From Anaerolineae bacterium (lineage in GTDB: Bacteria > Chloroflexota > Anaerolineae > Aggregatilineales > Phototrophicaceae), in the NCBI GenBank assembly GCA_013360465.1, contig JABWBO010000003.1:62001-126000 (forward strand): 64,000 nucleotides of DNA, written 5' to 3'. Of the stretch, positions 27,931-35,709 are shown piece by piece (the first letter of the stretch is position 1; each line of letters starts with the position of its first letter). The notes under the pieces were generated by a model. It worked only from the letters and a program-made list of their open reading frames with translations. It was not told the DNA's origin and made no database searches. Made by a program: the position numbers and the translations under genes.

Positions 27931-27948
27931 ACGCGATCGGGATCGCGT
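27931..27948. promoter_or_regulatory. 18-base palindrome in the divergent intergenic region
   Basis: ACGCGATC-GG-GATCGCGT is a perfect inverted repeat with eight-base arms, placed between the GT-C-like gene and the NACHT gene. A TTGACA-type -35 element on the minus strand (27967-27962) lies 14 bases away. The size and symmetry suit a dimeric regulator, but no regulator is known for it. Confidence 0.45.
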
Positions 27949-28068
27949 TTCGTTGAGGAATTGTCAATGATGTGACTCGCCGCCCCCAATCTGCAAAAAT
28001 CGGGTATATTCCCTGGGTAGATAGAGGTCGCCAAACACAATCGTGCTTAGCGAGAATGTGAGCGAACG

Positions 28069-30768
28069 ATGGGGTTCGATCTGGAGAATTTCGGCGTTGG
28101 TCTGCTCGCCGGATGGGCATCTGCCTACGGCGTGTACCGCGCGAGACATGTCATTCGAGGGACGGTAGATTCGTTTGGCAAGGGGGCGCAGCGTGTCCAG
28201 TATTCAGCGACGCGCAGTGCTGACAGCCGCTATATCCATGATCTCATCGAGCAGTGCGAGACCAGTCACCTGGCGGGAAAGCTGGTGAGACTGAGCGACA
28301 TCGTCGTCGAGCCACGCTTCCTGCCGCCAGAGGTGTTCACCGTACCACCGGACGACGAGCCTTACCCGTCGCCGTATAAAATCATCCCAAACATTCCAGA
28401 TCATCCTTATCTTCAGGCGCCTTTCAGCGTCGAGACGCTGTCCATCGACGATCTGGCGACCGGCAGCAATCGTATAGCGCTGCTGGGCTTGCCCGGCAGC
28501 GGGCGGACGACAGCGCTCATGACGATTGCGCTGCACAGCCTGGGACGTGTCAAGTTCCGTGCCACGCCAGACTCGGTTCAGCAGCGGCTTGACGCCGAGG
28601 AAGCAAAGCTGGCGGAAAAAGAGCGCGCAGTGCGCATCAAAGAACGCATCCTTATGGAAGAGCGCGCCAAAGAGCGGCTAGCCAGCGAAATCGGAACAAC
28701 CTACGAAACGCTCCAAAAAGCTGACGACGGTCAGGAATACATCCCCCTTTTCAATCGGCTGATGCCGGTCTACGTACACTTCGCCGATCTCAATCTGGCA
28801 TCCGGTGAGTTCAGCGGCGCGACCGACCCTGCCGAACCTGTCGTCAAGGCAATTCAGCATACCGTCCGCCGCGTCACCGCCAGCACCATCCCGCGCAACT
28901 TCTACAAGCGCATCTCGAGCGGGCAGGTACTCCTGCTGCTGGATGGCTTCGACGAGCTTCAGGAACATGAACAGGCTGCCGCCCTGGATTGGATTCGCGG
29001 CTTCACCGAACTGTATCCGCAGAACTTCGTAGTTGTCACTGGACCTGCGAGCGGATACTCCCAGCTCACGCGGATGGGGTTCACATCGGTGTTCCTGCGC
29101 CCCTGGAATGATCTCGACGCCGATGCTCTGGTCGCCCGTTTCAAGGATACCTGGAGCAAAATTGGTAAGGGACGACGCAAGGCAGTTAACGAGGAAGTGC
29201 TTCAGCGTGCCCACGCCAATAACCGCGCCTTGTCAACCACCGAAGTATTCCTGAAAGTCTGGACGAACTTCGCCGATGACGCGGATGCTGTGGGCGTCGT
29301 TGGCTGGTATCGGGCATTCCTCAAACGGCAGATGCAGAAGGGCGAAGATCAGACCGACGCGCTGGCGCAAATGGCGGCGCTTCAGCTTGATGAAGGATTC
29401 ATCTCGGCAGCCAGACTCCAGGCAATCGCGACGGGCAGCGCGTCGGATGTCGATCTGGCAGCGAGATCGCTGCTTCAGGATTCGCGCGACGGAATATCCA
29501 GGACAGAGGGTGAAGCGACAGCCGCCAAACCCGAAGAGGAGAAAAAGGACAGCGAGACGACCAGCGCCCAGGGTCGCCAGTTGGGGGCGCTGCGTCGTGC
29601 CGGCTTGCTTGTCCGTTTCCGTGGCGACCGCTACCGTTTCCGCTCAGGCATGTTGGCGTCGTATCTCGCCAGCCATACCCTGCGCAGCGCATCGCTCGAA
29701 ACGCTGAAAGCCAAGAACGGTTCACCCGCCTGGAACGCCGCCATAGCTTACTCAGCGCTGAGCCGCCCCTTGGACGATCTGGTCAAGGCGCTCATGAAGA
29801 CGCCCGCCGACCTGCTTAACGAGCAGTTGATCCGCATGGGGCGATGGCTGGCTTATGCCCCGAACGACGTCAAGTGGCGCGGCGTCGTCCTCAACGCACT
29901 GGGGGTGCAGTTCGTCGCCCCCAGTCAGTATCCCGTCGTACGTGAACGCACCGCCGCTGCATTAATCGACAGCCGGGACAGCAACATTCTGCTCGTGTTC
30001 CGCCGCGCCGTCCGAAACGCCTCACCAGACATCCGCCGGCTGGCGTGCCTGGCGATGGGAGCACTCGGCGACCCGGAAGGGCTGCGCGATCTGAAGCCGC
30101 TGATCGGCGATCACGACAGCGCCGTACAGCTGTCGGCGGGCATGGCGCTGGGCGCGGTTGGCAGTGACGAGGCGCTGGAAACGATGGTAATCGCGCTGAC
30201 CACTGGCACGGAACCGCTCCGCCAGGCGATGGCGGAAGCCTTTGCCGCGCTGCCGGATGAAGGCTTTCCAACGCTGTTTGACGCCATCCACGATAACGAC
30301 CTCATGCTGCGCCGTGCGGCAGTCTTCGGGCTGCGACGCATCCGTTCGACCTGGGCGCTGGTCGAAATTTATCGCGCCTTCCTGGAAGATGAGCAGTGGT
30401 ACGTGCGCTCGGCGGCGCAGCAGGCGTTCACCGAACTGCAATACGGGCGCACCGTCAGCATGACCACGCCCTATCCCCGTCCTGAGTCTATCGAGTGGCT
30501 GAAGGCGTGGGCTGGTCAGCGGGGTGAGACGCTGCCGCCAGGAGACAGCGCGGCGCACATGCTGCTGCGCGCCCTTCAAGAGGGAGACGCGGTAATCCGC
30601 GCGCTCGCCGCGCATGATATAGGCCAGCTGATGATGGTCGATATGATCAAGCCGCTCTACGGAGCGCTGCGCGATGCTCGCGATGAGGTGCGCACGGCTG
30701 CGCACCGCGCCCTCACGGAGTTTCAACTTCAGATGGGGCAGTCTCTGCCATCTCCAACCGCGCTCTAG
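28069..30768 (+). CDS. Membrane-anchored NACHT/STAND NTPase with HEAT repeats
   Basis: The 899-residue protein starts with a short hydrophobic segment (about 8-25, GVGLLAGWASAYGVY) that could anchor it in the membrane. A NACHT-type NTPase follows: Walker A GLPGSGRT at 140-147 and Walker B VLLLLDGFDEL around 287-297. Between them sits a charged coiled-coil insertion (about 168-208), which is unusual. VVVTGPASGY occupies the sensor-1 position, without the usual Arg. A Glu/Lys-rich linker lies near 475-505, and HEAT/PBS-lyase-like helical repeats fill about 600-890. STAND NTPases switch on oligomerisation and act in signalling, cell death or phage defence. The gene stands alone, divergent from the glycan cluster, with no obvious effector. 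Confidence 0.85.
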   Translation: MGFDLENFGVGLLAGWASAYGVYRARHVIRGTVDSFGKGAQRVQYSATRSADSRYIHDLIEQCETSHLAGKLVRLSDIVVEPRFLPPEVFTVPPDDEPYPSPYKIIPNIPDHPYLQAPFSVETLSIDDLATGSNRIALLGLPGSGRTTALMTIALHSLGRVKFRATPDSVQQRLDAEEAKLAEKERAVRIKERILMEERAKERLASEIGTTYETLQKADDGQEYIPLFNRLMPVYVHFADLNLASGEFSGATDPAEPVVKAIQHTVRRVTASTIPRNFYKRISSGQVLLLLDGFDELQEHEQAAALDWIRGFTELYPQNFVVVTGPASGYSQLTRMGFTSVFLRPWNDLDADALVARFKDTWSKIGKGRRKAVNEEVLQRAHANNRALSTTEVFLKVWTNFADDADAVGVVGWYRAFLKRQMQKGEDQTDALAQMAALQLDEGFISAARLQAIATGSASDVDLAARSLLQDSRDGISRTEGEATAAKPEEEKKDSETTSAQGRQLGALRRAGLLVRFRGDRYRFRSGMLASYLASHTLRSASLETLKAKNGSPAWNAAIAYSALSRPLDDLVKALMKTPADLLNEQLIRMGRWLAYAPNDVKWRGVVLNALGVQFVAPSQYPVVRERTAAALIDSRDSNILLVFRRAVRNASPDIRRLACLAMGALGDPEGLRDLKPLIGDHDSAVQLSAGMALGAVGSDEALETMVIALTTGTEPLRQAMAEAFAALPDEGFPTLFDAIHDNDLMLRRAAVFGLRRIRSTWALVEIYRAFLEDEQWYVRSAAQQAFTELQYGRTVSMTTPYPRPESIEWLKAWAGQRGETLPPGDSAAHMLLRALQEGDAVIRALAAHDIGQLMMVDMIKPLYGALRDARDEVRTAAHRALTEFQLQMGQSLPSPTAL

Positions 30769-31337
30769 CTGCTGCCTGAATCGGCTGCTTCCGGCGTAGA
30801 CTCGACGGCTTCTGCCGCATCGGCGAGCGGAAGCCGCTCGTTTTCAGGATCACAGGACATGATGCGGTCGATGTCTGTGTGGAACAGGTATTCCGCATCA
30901 CCAGCGCGCAGCAGAATGCGATATCCATCGATTTGCATAGGCGTATACGCTGCGTCGGGGAGCGGGCAGTTCAGACCGCTGTCGGTCCAGACGACCGCCT
31001 GAATCGCCTCCAGTTGAATGCGTCGAATCGGCAGATCGGTCTCTCGCGCTACCGCTGCCTGAGCCAAGCCTACCAGTTCGGCAGCAATGGGGTCCCGTTC
31101 GATCAGCGAGAGTTCCGCTGTCGGCATCGTTTCGACATCACCGGCTGACGGCAGAACAGCCAGGTCCTGAGGCGCGGGCAGATCGGACTGGGTAGGAGTC
31201 TGCGAAGGAGGTGGGGGAGTCAGCGTATGGGTTGCCGCAATCAGCGTTGACGTAGCAACAAGCTCCCCGGTGGGAGCCTGGTCAGCGGTCGTGCATGCCG
31301 TCAGGGCAAGCAGCAGAAAGGCGGTCCACCTGCGCAT
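30765..31337 (-). CDS. Secreted lipoprotein of unknown function
   Basis: The 190-residue protein has a lipoprotein signal peptide ending in LLALTAC, with Cys15 as the lipidation site, then a Thr/Pro-rich spacer (TLTPPPPSQTP). The mature part (about 70-165) is a small mixed domain with one Cys pair candidate and the motif VVWTDSGLNCPLPDAAY, a pattern recurring in Chloroflexota lipoproteins of unknown role. The C-terminus is Ser/Glu-rich. Its stop TAG overlaps the stop of the convergent NACHT gene in the four bases CTAG. The stop-to-start spacing to the next gene on this strand is two bases, so it is probably the last gene of the YfiH operon. Confidence 0.75.
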   Translation of the reverse strand: MRRWTAFLLLALTACTTADQAPTGELVATSTLIAATHTLTPPPPSQTPTQSDLPAPQDLAVLPSAGDVETMPTAELSLIERDPIAAELVGLAQAAVARETDLPIRRIQLEAIQAVVWTDSGLNCPLPDAAYTPMQIDGYRILLRAGDAEYLFHTDIDRIMSCDPENERLPLADAAEAVESTPEAADSGSS

Positions 31338-31339
31338 GG

Positions 31340-31660
31340 TTAAGTGACGTTCAGAGCCTCGTTAACCTGCTGGCTGGACACGCCTTCAATGGAGACGATC
31401 TTTTCGCGTCCGCCGGCGCCTGCGACGATTTCCACGCGATTCGGCGCGACGCCGATGAGACCCGCCAGGAACTCGATCAACTCAAGATTGGCGGACGGAT
31501 CACCGGCAGGCGACGCCATCAGCCTCACCTTCACCACCCGCACATCCCCCTCATCCTGAAATCCGGCAAGTTCCGTCTTCTCAGCCTGCGTGATGACGCG
31601 AACGCTGATGGCGGCGCCGCTTCTGGCATCGGTGATTCTGAATTTCCGGTTCGCGGACAT
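31340..31660 (-). CDS. yggU: DUF167 (YggU) family protein
   Basis: The 106-residue protein carries the DUF167 core VKVRLMASPAGDPSANLELI followed by the conserved GAGGREKIVSIEG. The ATG at 31660 follows GGGAGGGCAGGT; 12 extra residues in the longer frame lack support. YggU-type proteins are small, widely conserved, and usually sit beside yggS and yggT as here. Their biochemical role is not established. Family members have about 95-110 residues, so this one is complete. It lies 89 bases downstream of the yggT stop and two bases upstream of the lipoprotein gene. Confidence 0.85.
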   Translation of the reverse strand: MSANRKFRITDARSGAAISVRVITQAEKTELAGFQDEGDVRVVKVRLMASPAGDPSANLELIEFLAGLIGVAPNRVEIVAGAGGREKIVSIEGVSSQQVNEALNVT

Positions 31661-31749
31661 ACCTGCCCTCCCCCAGTCTACAGTGCATCCACGCAAATCT
31701 TAGCACTGTGTCGTTCAATGGACAATCCGGGCGATTGTTCCGCAGCGCC

Positions 31750-31998
31750 TTACAGAAGGCGCATCAGCAGCGTAATCACCAGAATGACGATCATTGGGCT
31801 GAAGTCCACCGGCATGGGCGGCAGCATCCGGCGAATCGGCTGCAAGACCGGCTCAGTCGCGCTGTAAATGAAGCGCACGACCTGATCGACCAACGGATTC
31901 GACCGATCCAGCGGAACCCAACTCAGCAGCACGTGCGCGAAAATCAGCAGAATGTAGATCGAAAGGAAAGTCTCGATCAGACTTGTGATTGGATTCAT
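31750..31998 (-). CDS. yggT: YggT family membrane protein
   Basis: The 82-residue protein has two membrane helices separated by SWVPLDRSNPLVDQVVRFIYSATEP, with the family motif PxLxPIRRMLPP here as EPVLQPIRRMLPP near residue 55-65. YggT proteins are small membrane proteins linked genetically to cell division and osmotic or ion stress, often in dcw-linked operons. The gene starts three bases after the yggS stop and is close to the typical length for the short single-repeat form (about 85-95 residues). Confidence 0.9.
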   Translation of the reverse strand: MNPITSLIETFLSIYILLIFAHVLLSWVPLDRSNPLVDQVVRFIYSATEPVLQPIRRMLPPMPVDFSPMIVILVITLLMRLL

Positions 31999-32001
31999 GT
32001 G

Positions 32002-32727
32002 TCAACCTGTTCTTTCACCGAATATCGCCCGCCCTACACGCACCATCGTCGCGCCTTCCTGCACCGCTACCGGATAATCATCGGTCATACCCATACTCAA
32101 CTCGGTGAACGTCGGTCCTGCATAAGGGGCGAGCCACTCGCGCAGAGCGGCAAGGCTGGCGAAGATCGGGCGGGTTTCTTCGACATCCTGCACAATGGGC
32201 GCCATCGTCATTACGCCGCGCAGGCGCAGCCCCGGAAGGACAGTAAGCTCGCCAACAGTCCGGGCAAGCATCTCGCGTCGTTCAGCCTGAGCCTGCCAGT
32301 CTGCGGCGTCAAATCCCCCCTTGCTCGCTTCGCCAGAGACGTTCATTTCCAGCAGGATATCCAGTACGAGTCCCGATTCGACTGCGTTCCGCGAAAGTTT
32401 TTCCGCCAGTTTCACCGAATCGATGGAATGAATCCAGCGAAACAACGCTGCCACATCTTTCGCCTTGCGCGACTGAATGTGCCCGATCATATGCCAGGTC
32501 ACCGGATGTGTCAGACGCGCATCCACCACCGGTATCTTCGCGACAGACTCTTCTACGCGATTTTCGCCGAAATGTTGCGCCCCCGCCGATGCCGCTTCAA
32601 GCAGATGATCCGACGAATGCGTCTTGCTCACGGCGATCAGCGTCACCGCATCGGGCGAGCGCCCGACTCTGGCACAGGCGGCGCGAATGTTTTCCTGGAC
32701 TCGTTCCAGGTTTTCGGCAATCGTCAT
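32002..32727 (-). CDS. yggS: YggS/PLPBP family pyridoxal phosphate-binding protein
   Basis: The 241-residue protein is a PLP-homeostasis protein with a single alanine-racemase-like barrel. The cofactor Lys35 lies in LIAVSKTHSSDHL, and HFGENRVEE, WHMIGHIQSRKAK and the later LSMGMTDDYPVAV are family hallmarks. It binds PLP and affects amino and keto acid pools; no catalytic reaction is known. The ATG at 32727 overlaps the preceding stop as ATGA, which decided the start over a GTG at 32733. Operon order YfiH-YggS-YggT-YggU is the same as in many bacteria. Confidence 0.92.
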   Translation of the reverse strand: MTIAENLERVQENIRAACARVGRSPDAVTLIAVSKTHSSDHLLEAASAGAQHFGENRVEESVAKIPVVDARLTHPVTWHMIGHIQSRKAKDVAALFRWIHSIDSVKLAEKLSRNAVESGLVLDILLEMNVSGEASKGGFDAADWQAQAERREMLARTVGELTVLPGLRLRGVMTMAPIVQDVEETRPIFASLAALREWLAPYAGPTFTELSMGMTDDYPVAVQEGATMVRVGRAIFGERTG

Positions 32728-33500
32728 ATGCACAACACCGCCCCGAACCTTCCGGTTCGCCCTTTCTCAGCGCGATGCGAAAAGAACTCATCCGTTCGCT
32801 CCGCCGTACACAGCCCCGCAACCTCGATGCAGCAGACTCCGGCGCGCTCCAGATCAATGCGGTTCGCGGTCCACAGGTCAAGATACGCCGTGCCGTCTTC
32901 CGTTGAACGCCTGATCGTATCATCGACTCCACCCAAATGGCGTCTGACGGCTTCAACAACTTCCTCGCCGACCTGATAGCGTTCAGGTCCAATACTCGGT
33001 CCGATGACGACGCGAAGGTCACCAGGCGCGCTGCCATAAGCATCATGCATCGCCCGCACCACCGACGAGGCGATTCCCTGTACCGTGCCCCGCCAACCCG
33101 CATGGGCGGCAGCGATGACGCGGCGCTGCGGGTCGAAAAAGAGGATCGGCGTGCAGTCGGCAAAGCGCATCGAGAGCGGTGTATCGGGCTGGTCGGTCAT
33201 CATCGCATCTGCGTGAGCTAACCATCGCCTGCCCTGCACCGGTCCCCGAACCATGACGACGTCGGCGCTGTGTACCTGCCACACCGTACACGCCCGCGCG
33301 TCGTCAACGCCGATCGCCTCGTACATGCGGATGTGATTCGTCCGCACCGCGTGAGGATCATCGCCCACGTTCCCTCCGACATTGAGCGCGTCGAACGGAG
33401 GAGCGCTCACACCGCCCCGCCGCGTGAATACCCCGTGCCGCAGTTCATCGAGCAGGCTCGAACGGTAGTACACTACCCCTTGCTTCTCGTGCCTTTCCAA
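32724..33500 (-). CDS. yfiH: YfiH/PgeF-family laccase-domain protein (purine nucleoside phosphorylase / polyphenol oxidase type)
   Basis: The 258-residue protein has the N-terminal HGVFTRRGGVS, then WQVHSAD with His77, FADCTPILFF with Cys116 and AAHAGWRGT with His133, the His-Cys-His metal site of this family. The later GPSIGPERYQVG is also conserved. Members have been reported to act as Zn-dependent purine nucleoside phosphorylase/adenosine deaminase and as peptidoglycan-editing factor, so the exact activity is not fixed. It is the first gene of the minus-strand operon, with a TATAAT box 39 bases upstream of its ATG. Confidence 0.92.
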   Translation of the reverse strand: MERHEKQGVVYYRSSLLDELRHGVFTRRGGVSAPPFDALNVGGNVGDDPHAVRTNHIRMYEAIGVDDARACTVWQVHSADVVMVRGPVQGRRWLAHADAMMTDQPDTPLSMRFADCTPILFFDPQRRVIAAAHAGWRGTVQGIASSVVRAMHDAYGSAPGDLRVVIGPSIGPERYQVGEEVVEAVRRHLGGVDDTIRRSTEDGTAYLDLWTANRIDLERAGVCCIEVAGLCTAERTDEFFSHRAEKGRTGRFGAVLCI

Positions 33501-33538
33501 CGCAATCCGCCTCGCTCACACAACGCCACACGTCTCGC

Positions 33539-33544
33539 ATTATA
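33539..33544 (-). promoter_or_regulatory. -10 box of the yfiH operon
   Basis: A perfect TATAAT on the minus strand lies 39 bases upstream of the yfiH ATG, giving a leader of about 30 bases. The -35 region is CCAAAA, a poor match, so activity may need an activator. It is divergent from the response regulator promoter. Confidence 0.4.
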
Positions 33545-33563
33545 CTGTACAGGGCAGCGTTTT

Positions 33564-33591
33564 TTGGTGGCTGGCAGAGTCTCGCTATACT
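33564..33591 (+). promoter_or_regulatory. Candidate promoter of the DegU/DegS-like operon
   Basis: TTGGTG at 33564-33569, a 16-base spacer and TATACT at 33586-33591 precede the response regulator gene. A second TATACT lies at 33610-33615, so there may be two starts. The leader would be about 130 bases long. Confidence 0.4.
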
Positions 33592-33613
33592 TCTATACAC
33601 AGAACACACTATA

Positions 33614-33628
33614 CTGATCAATGATCAG
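33614..33628. promoter_or_regulatory. Perfect 15-base palindrome (possible operator)
   Basis: CTGATCA-A-TGATCAG is a perfect inverted repeat overlapping the end of the second TATACT and lying just past the likely transcription start of the response regulator operon. Its placement suits a repressor site or autoregulation. Confidence 0.5.
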
Positions 33629-33672
33629 AGGCATACGCTGAAGCCCCGCACGGCAGACCAGCAGGGCGTAAG

Positions 33673-33700
33673 AAAGGAGATACGGGACAACGTCGTTGTC
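33673..33700 (+). promoter_or_regulatory. Displaced ribosome site and hairpin in the regulator leader
   Basis: AAAGGAGA at 33673-33680 is a strong ribosome binding site but lies 46 bases before the ATG at 33727 and 34 before a GTG at 33715. It is followed by a small perfect hairpin, GACAAC-GTC-GTTGTC (33686-33700). A TTG at 33696 would open a 15-codon frame that ends inside the regulator gene. No other ribosome site is near the start. Confidence 0.4.
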
Positions 33701-33726
33701 TAACGACCTGTACCGTGCTTTTGCCA

Positions 33727-34449
33727 ATGACAACAGGCAGTAACGGACACGAACAGGAATTGGAACAAATTCGCGTGATGGTCGTCGATGATCATCCGCT
33801 GTTTCGAGACGGACTGGAAAAGACGCTGAGTATGGAAGACGACATCACCGTCGTCGGACAATGCAGTGACGGCGAAACAGCGCTCGACATGGCGCGCCAG
33901 CTCGCCCCAGATGTCATCGTCCTGGATGTAAATCTACCCTCGATGAATGGTCTGCTGGTGGCGCGGCAGCTTCGCGCCAGCCGCATGGACGTCGCCATCG
34001 TCGTACTGACGGCATATCACGACAATCAACAGCTGGTGCATGCCATGCGTTCCGGCGCATCGGCTTACTGCCCGAAAGACATCATGCCGGATGAACTCGT
34101 CCGCATCATCCGCGAAGTCGCAGACGGCTTCTATGTGGTGGGGGCGCAGACGCTTACCGTTCAGGAACTAGCAGCGTGGCTCAGTGCCGAAGTCGAACGT
34201 CTGGGCGGCTCCTACATCATCGACGCCGACGAACACTTCATCCCGCTCAGCCCGCGCGAACTTGAAATCCTTCAGTTCGTGACCAACGGCATGAGTAACA
34301 AGGAGATCGCCTACCAACTGCGCATCAGTCAGCAGACGGTCAAGAACCACATGACGTCTATTCTGAAGAAACTCAATGTTGAAGACCGGACGCAGGCGGC
34401 AGTCACAGCGCTGCGTCATGGCTGGGTCCGTTTGGATATGAAGGACTGA
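33727..34449 (+). CDS. NarL/DegU-family response regulator
   Basis: The 240-residue protein has a receiver with Asp21-Asp22, phosphoacceptor Asp67 in VIVLDVNLPSMNG, Thr95 and Lys117 in YCPKD. A longer linker follows, and then a LuxR-type helix-turn-helix (about 178-235) with LSPRELEILQFVTNGMSNKEIA and TVKNHMTSILKKLNVEDRTQA. It is followed after six bases by a DegS-like kinase. It stands upstream of the Tad pilus assembly genes on the same strand, so it is a candidate regulator of pilus expression (inference). Start choice is uncertain: ATG 33727 was taken over GTG 33715 because neither has a nearby ribosome site. Confidence 0.88.
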   Translation: MTTGSNGHEQELEQIRVMVVDDHPLFRDGLEKTLSMEDDITVVGQCSDGETALDMARQLAPDVIVLDVNLPSMNGLLVARQLRASRMDVAIVVLTAYHDNQQLVHAMRSGASAYCPKDIMPDELVRIIREVADGFYVVGAQTLTVQELAAWLSAEVERLGGSYIIDADEHFIPLSPRELEILQFVTNGMSNKEIAYQLRISQQTVKNHMTSILKKLNVEDRTQAAVTALRHGWVRLDMKD

Positions 34450-34455
34450 ACTATC

Positions 34456-35544
34456 ATGCAGGATCGAGATTTTCGTGCCGACCCGCGCGCACGTGATCAA
34501 CTCATAGACGTGCTAACTCAGGAACTCAAGCGTGTGCGCGACAAAATATCGGAATTCAAGGTGCAGATCGACCAGACGCAGACGATTGTTGACCGGGAAC
34601 AAACCCGCAACAACGACATCATGACCGAACTGCGTTCGGTTCAAGACAATATCGAGACGGTTCCCCGGCAGGACATCCGCCAGCGCTATAACGAAGCGCT
34701 TGAAGCTCGCTATCGCCTCCTGACGATGCGCGGACAGCTGGAGAAATTCGTCGGCATACGCGAGCAGTTGGAAACAGAACTGGCGATGCTGCGAGAAGTG
34801 CTGAACCGCCTTCAGGGTATTGAATCACTGCCTTCCGGCACCGGCGTCGTCGAGACCGAGACATCCGATGGCGGGCGCGGCAGTTTCAATATCGTCCGCA
34901 TCATCCAGGCGCAGGAAGAAGAACGTCAGCGCCTCGCCCGGCAGATGCATGACGGACCGGCGCAGTCGATGACCAACTTCATCCTGCAAGCAGAAATCTG
35001 TCAGAAGCTCTTTGACCGCAACCCGGCACGCGCCGCCGAAGAACTGGATAGTCTGAAGAACTCGGCGAACGTCACGTTTCAAAAGATCCGCGAGTTCATC
35101 TTCGATCTGCGCCCGATGATGCTCGACGATCTCGGCGTCCTGCCGACCGTGCGCCGCTACGTCGATTCGTTCCGCGAAAAGAACGACATGGACGTCAAGC
35201 TGGACATCTTCGGCGACGAACGGAGACTGCAATCGCACCGTGAAGTGCTGATCTTCCGCACCATCCAAGAACTGATGGCGCTGGCACGCGATTACGCCAC
35301 CCCGGAGCATCTCTCAGTTCGGCTGGATATCACCAACACCGCTGCAAAGATCGTGATCCAGGATGACGGACGGGGGTTCGACGCCGAAGCCGCATTTTCC
35401 AGTGAAGAAGGCAGTCACGATCCGCGCGTCCCCAGCCTGATCACCCTGCGTGAAAAGTTCGATCTGGTTCGCGGATCGTTGAGCGTGGAAAGCGGCGAAA
35501 ACGAGGGGATGACGGTCCGCGTCGAGCTGCCTCTGGAGGATTAA
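34456..35544 (+). CDS. DegS-like sensor histidine kinase with degenerate ATP-binding motifs
   Basis: The 362-residue soluble protein has a long N-terminal coiled coil (about 10-125), like DegS, then a HisKA_3 H-box EEERQRLARQMHDGPAQ with His165. The ATPase domain is odd. Where DegS-type kinases have QEALTNAxKHA this protein has QELMALARDYA, so the N-box Asn is Leu276 and the Lys-His pair is Asp-Tyr. The G1 box DDGRGFD is kept, but the G2 glycines are replaced by PSLITLREKF. ATP binding may therefore be weak or absent, and the protein could act as a phosphatase or scaffold (inference). It is co-transcribed with the response regulator upstream. Confidence 0.85.
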   Translation: MQDRDFRADPRARDQLIDVLTQELKRVRDKISEFKVQIDQTQTIVDREQTRNNDIMTELRSVQDNIETVPRQDIRQRYNEALEARYRLLTMRGQLEKFVGIREQLETELAMLREVLNRLQGIESLPSGTGVVETETSDGGRGSFNIVRIIQAQEEERQRLARQMHDGPAQSMTNFILQAEICQKLFDRNPARAAEELDSLKNSANVTFQKIREFIFDLRPMMLDDLGVLPTVRRYVDSFREKNDMDVKLDIFGDERRLQSHREVLIFRTIQELMALARDYATPEHLSVRLDITNTAAKIVIQDDGRGFDAEAAFSSEEGSHDPRVPSLITLREKFDLVRGSLSVESGENEGMTVRVELPLED

Positions 35545-35709
35545 ATCTTCGGTTCCAACTTTTCGAACAGGACAATAGCACTGTTTCGGAATTGTCAGAA
35601 TCGAAATACACTTATCGCAGCACATGCTCTATCAACCGGGTGAAGCCCGCTGCGAACCGTCATCGCCACGACTGGGGATGCGCTCACATCGGCACTCATG
35701 GGAGGACTT

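Noticed and set aside
28069-30768. Typical defence island around the NACHT gene
   Set aside because: No restriction, toxin, reverse transcriptase or integrase gene is nearby; both flanks are envelope or housekeeping genes, so a defence role is not supported by context.
32597-33163. 188-residue minus-strand frame within yfiH and yggS
   Set aside because: It is an out-of-frame reading across the yfiH-yggS overlap; the His-Cys-His site of YfiH fixes the real frame.
33501-33726. Riboswitch in the regulator leader
   Set aside because: Only a small hairpin and a palindrome are seen; no known riboswitch core could be recognised.
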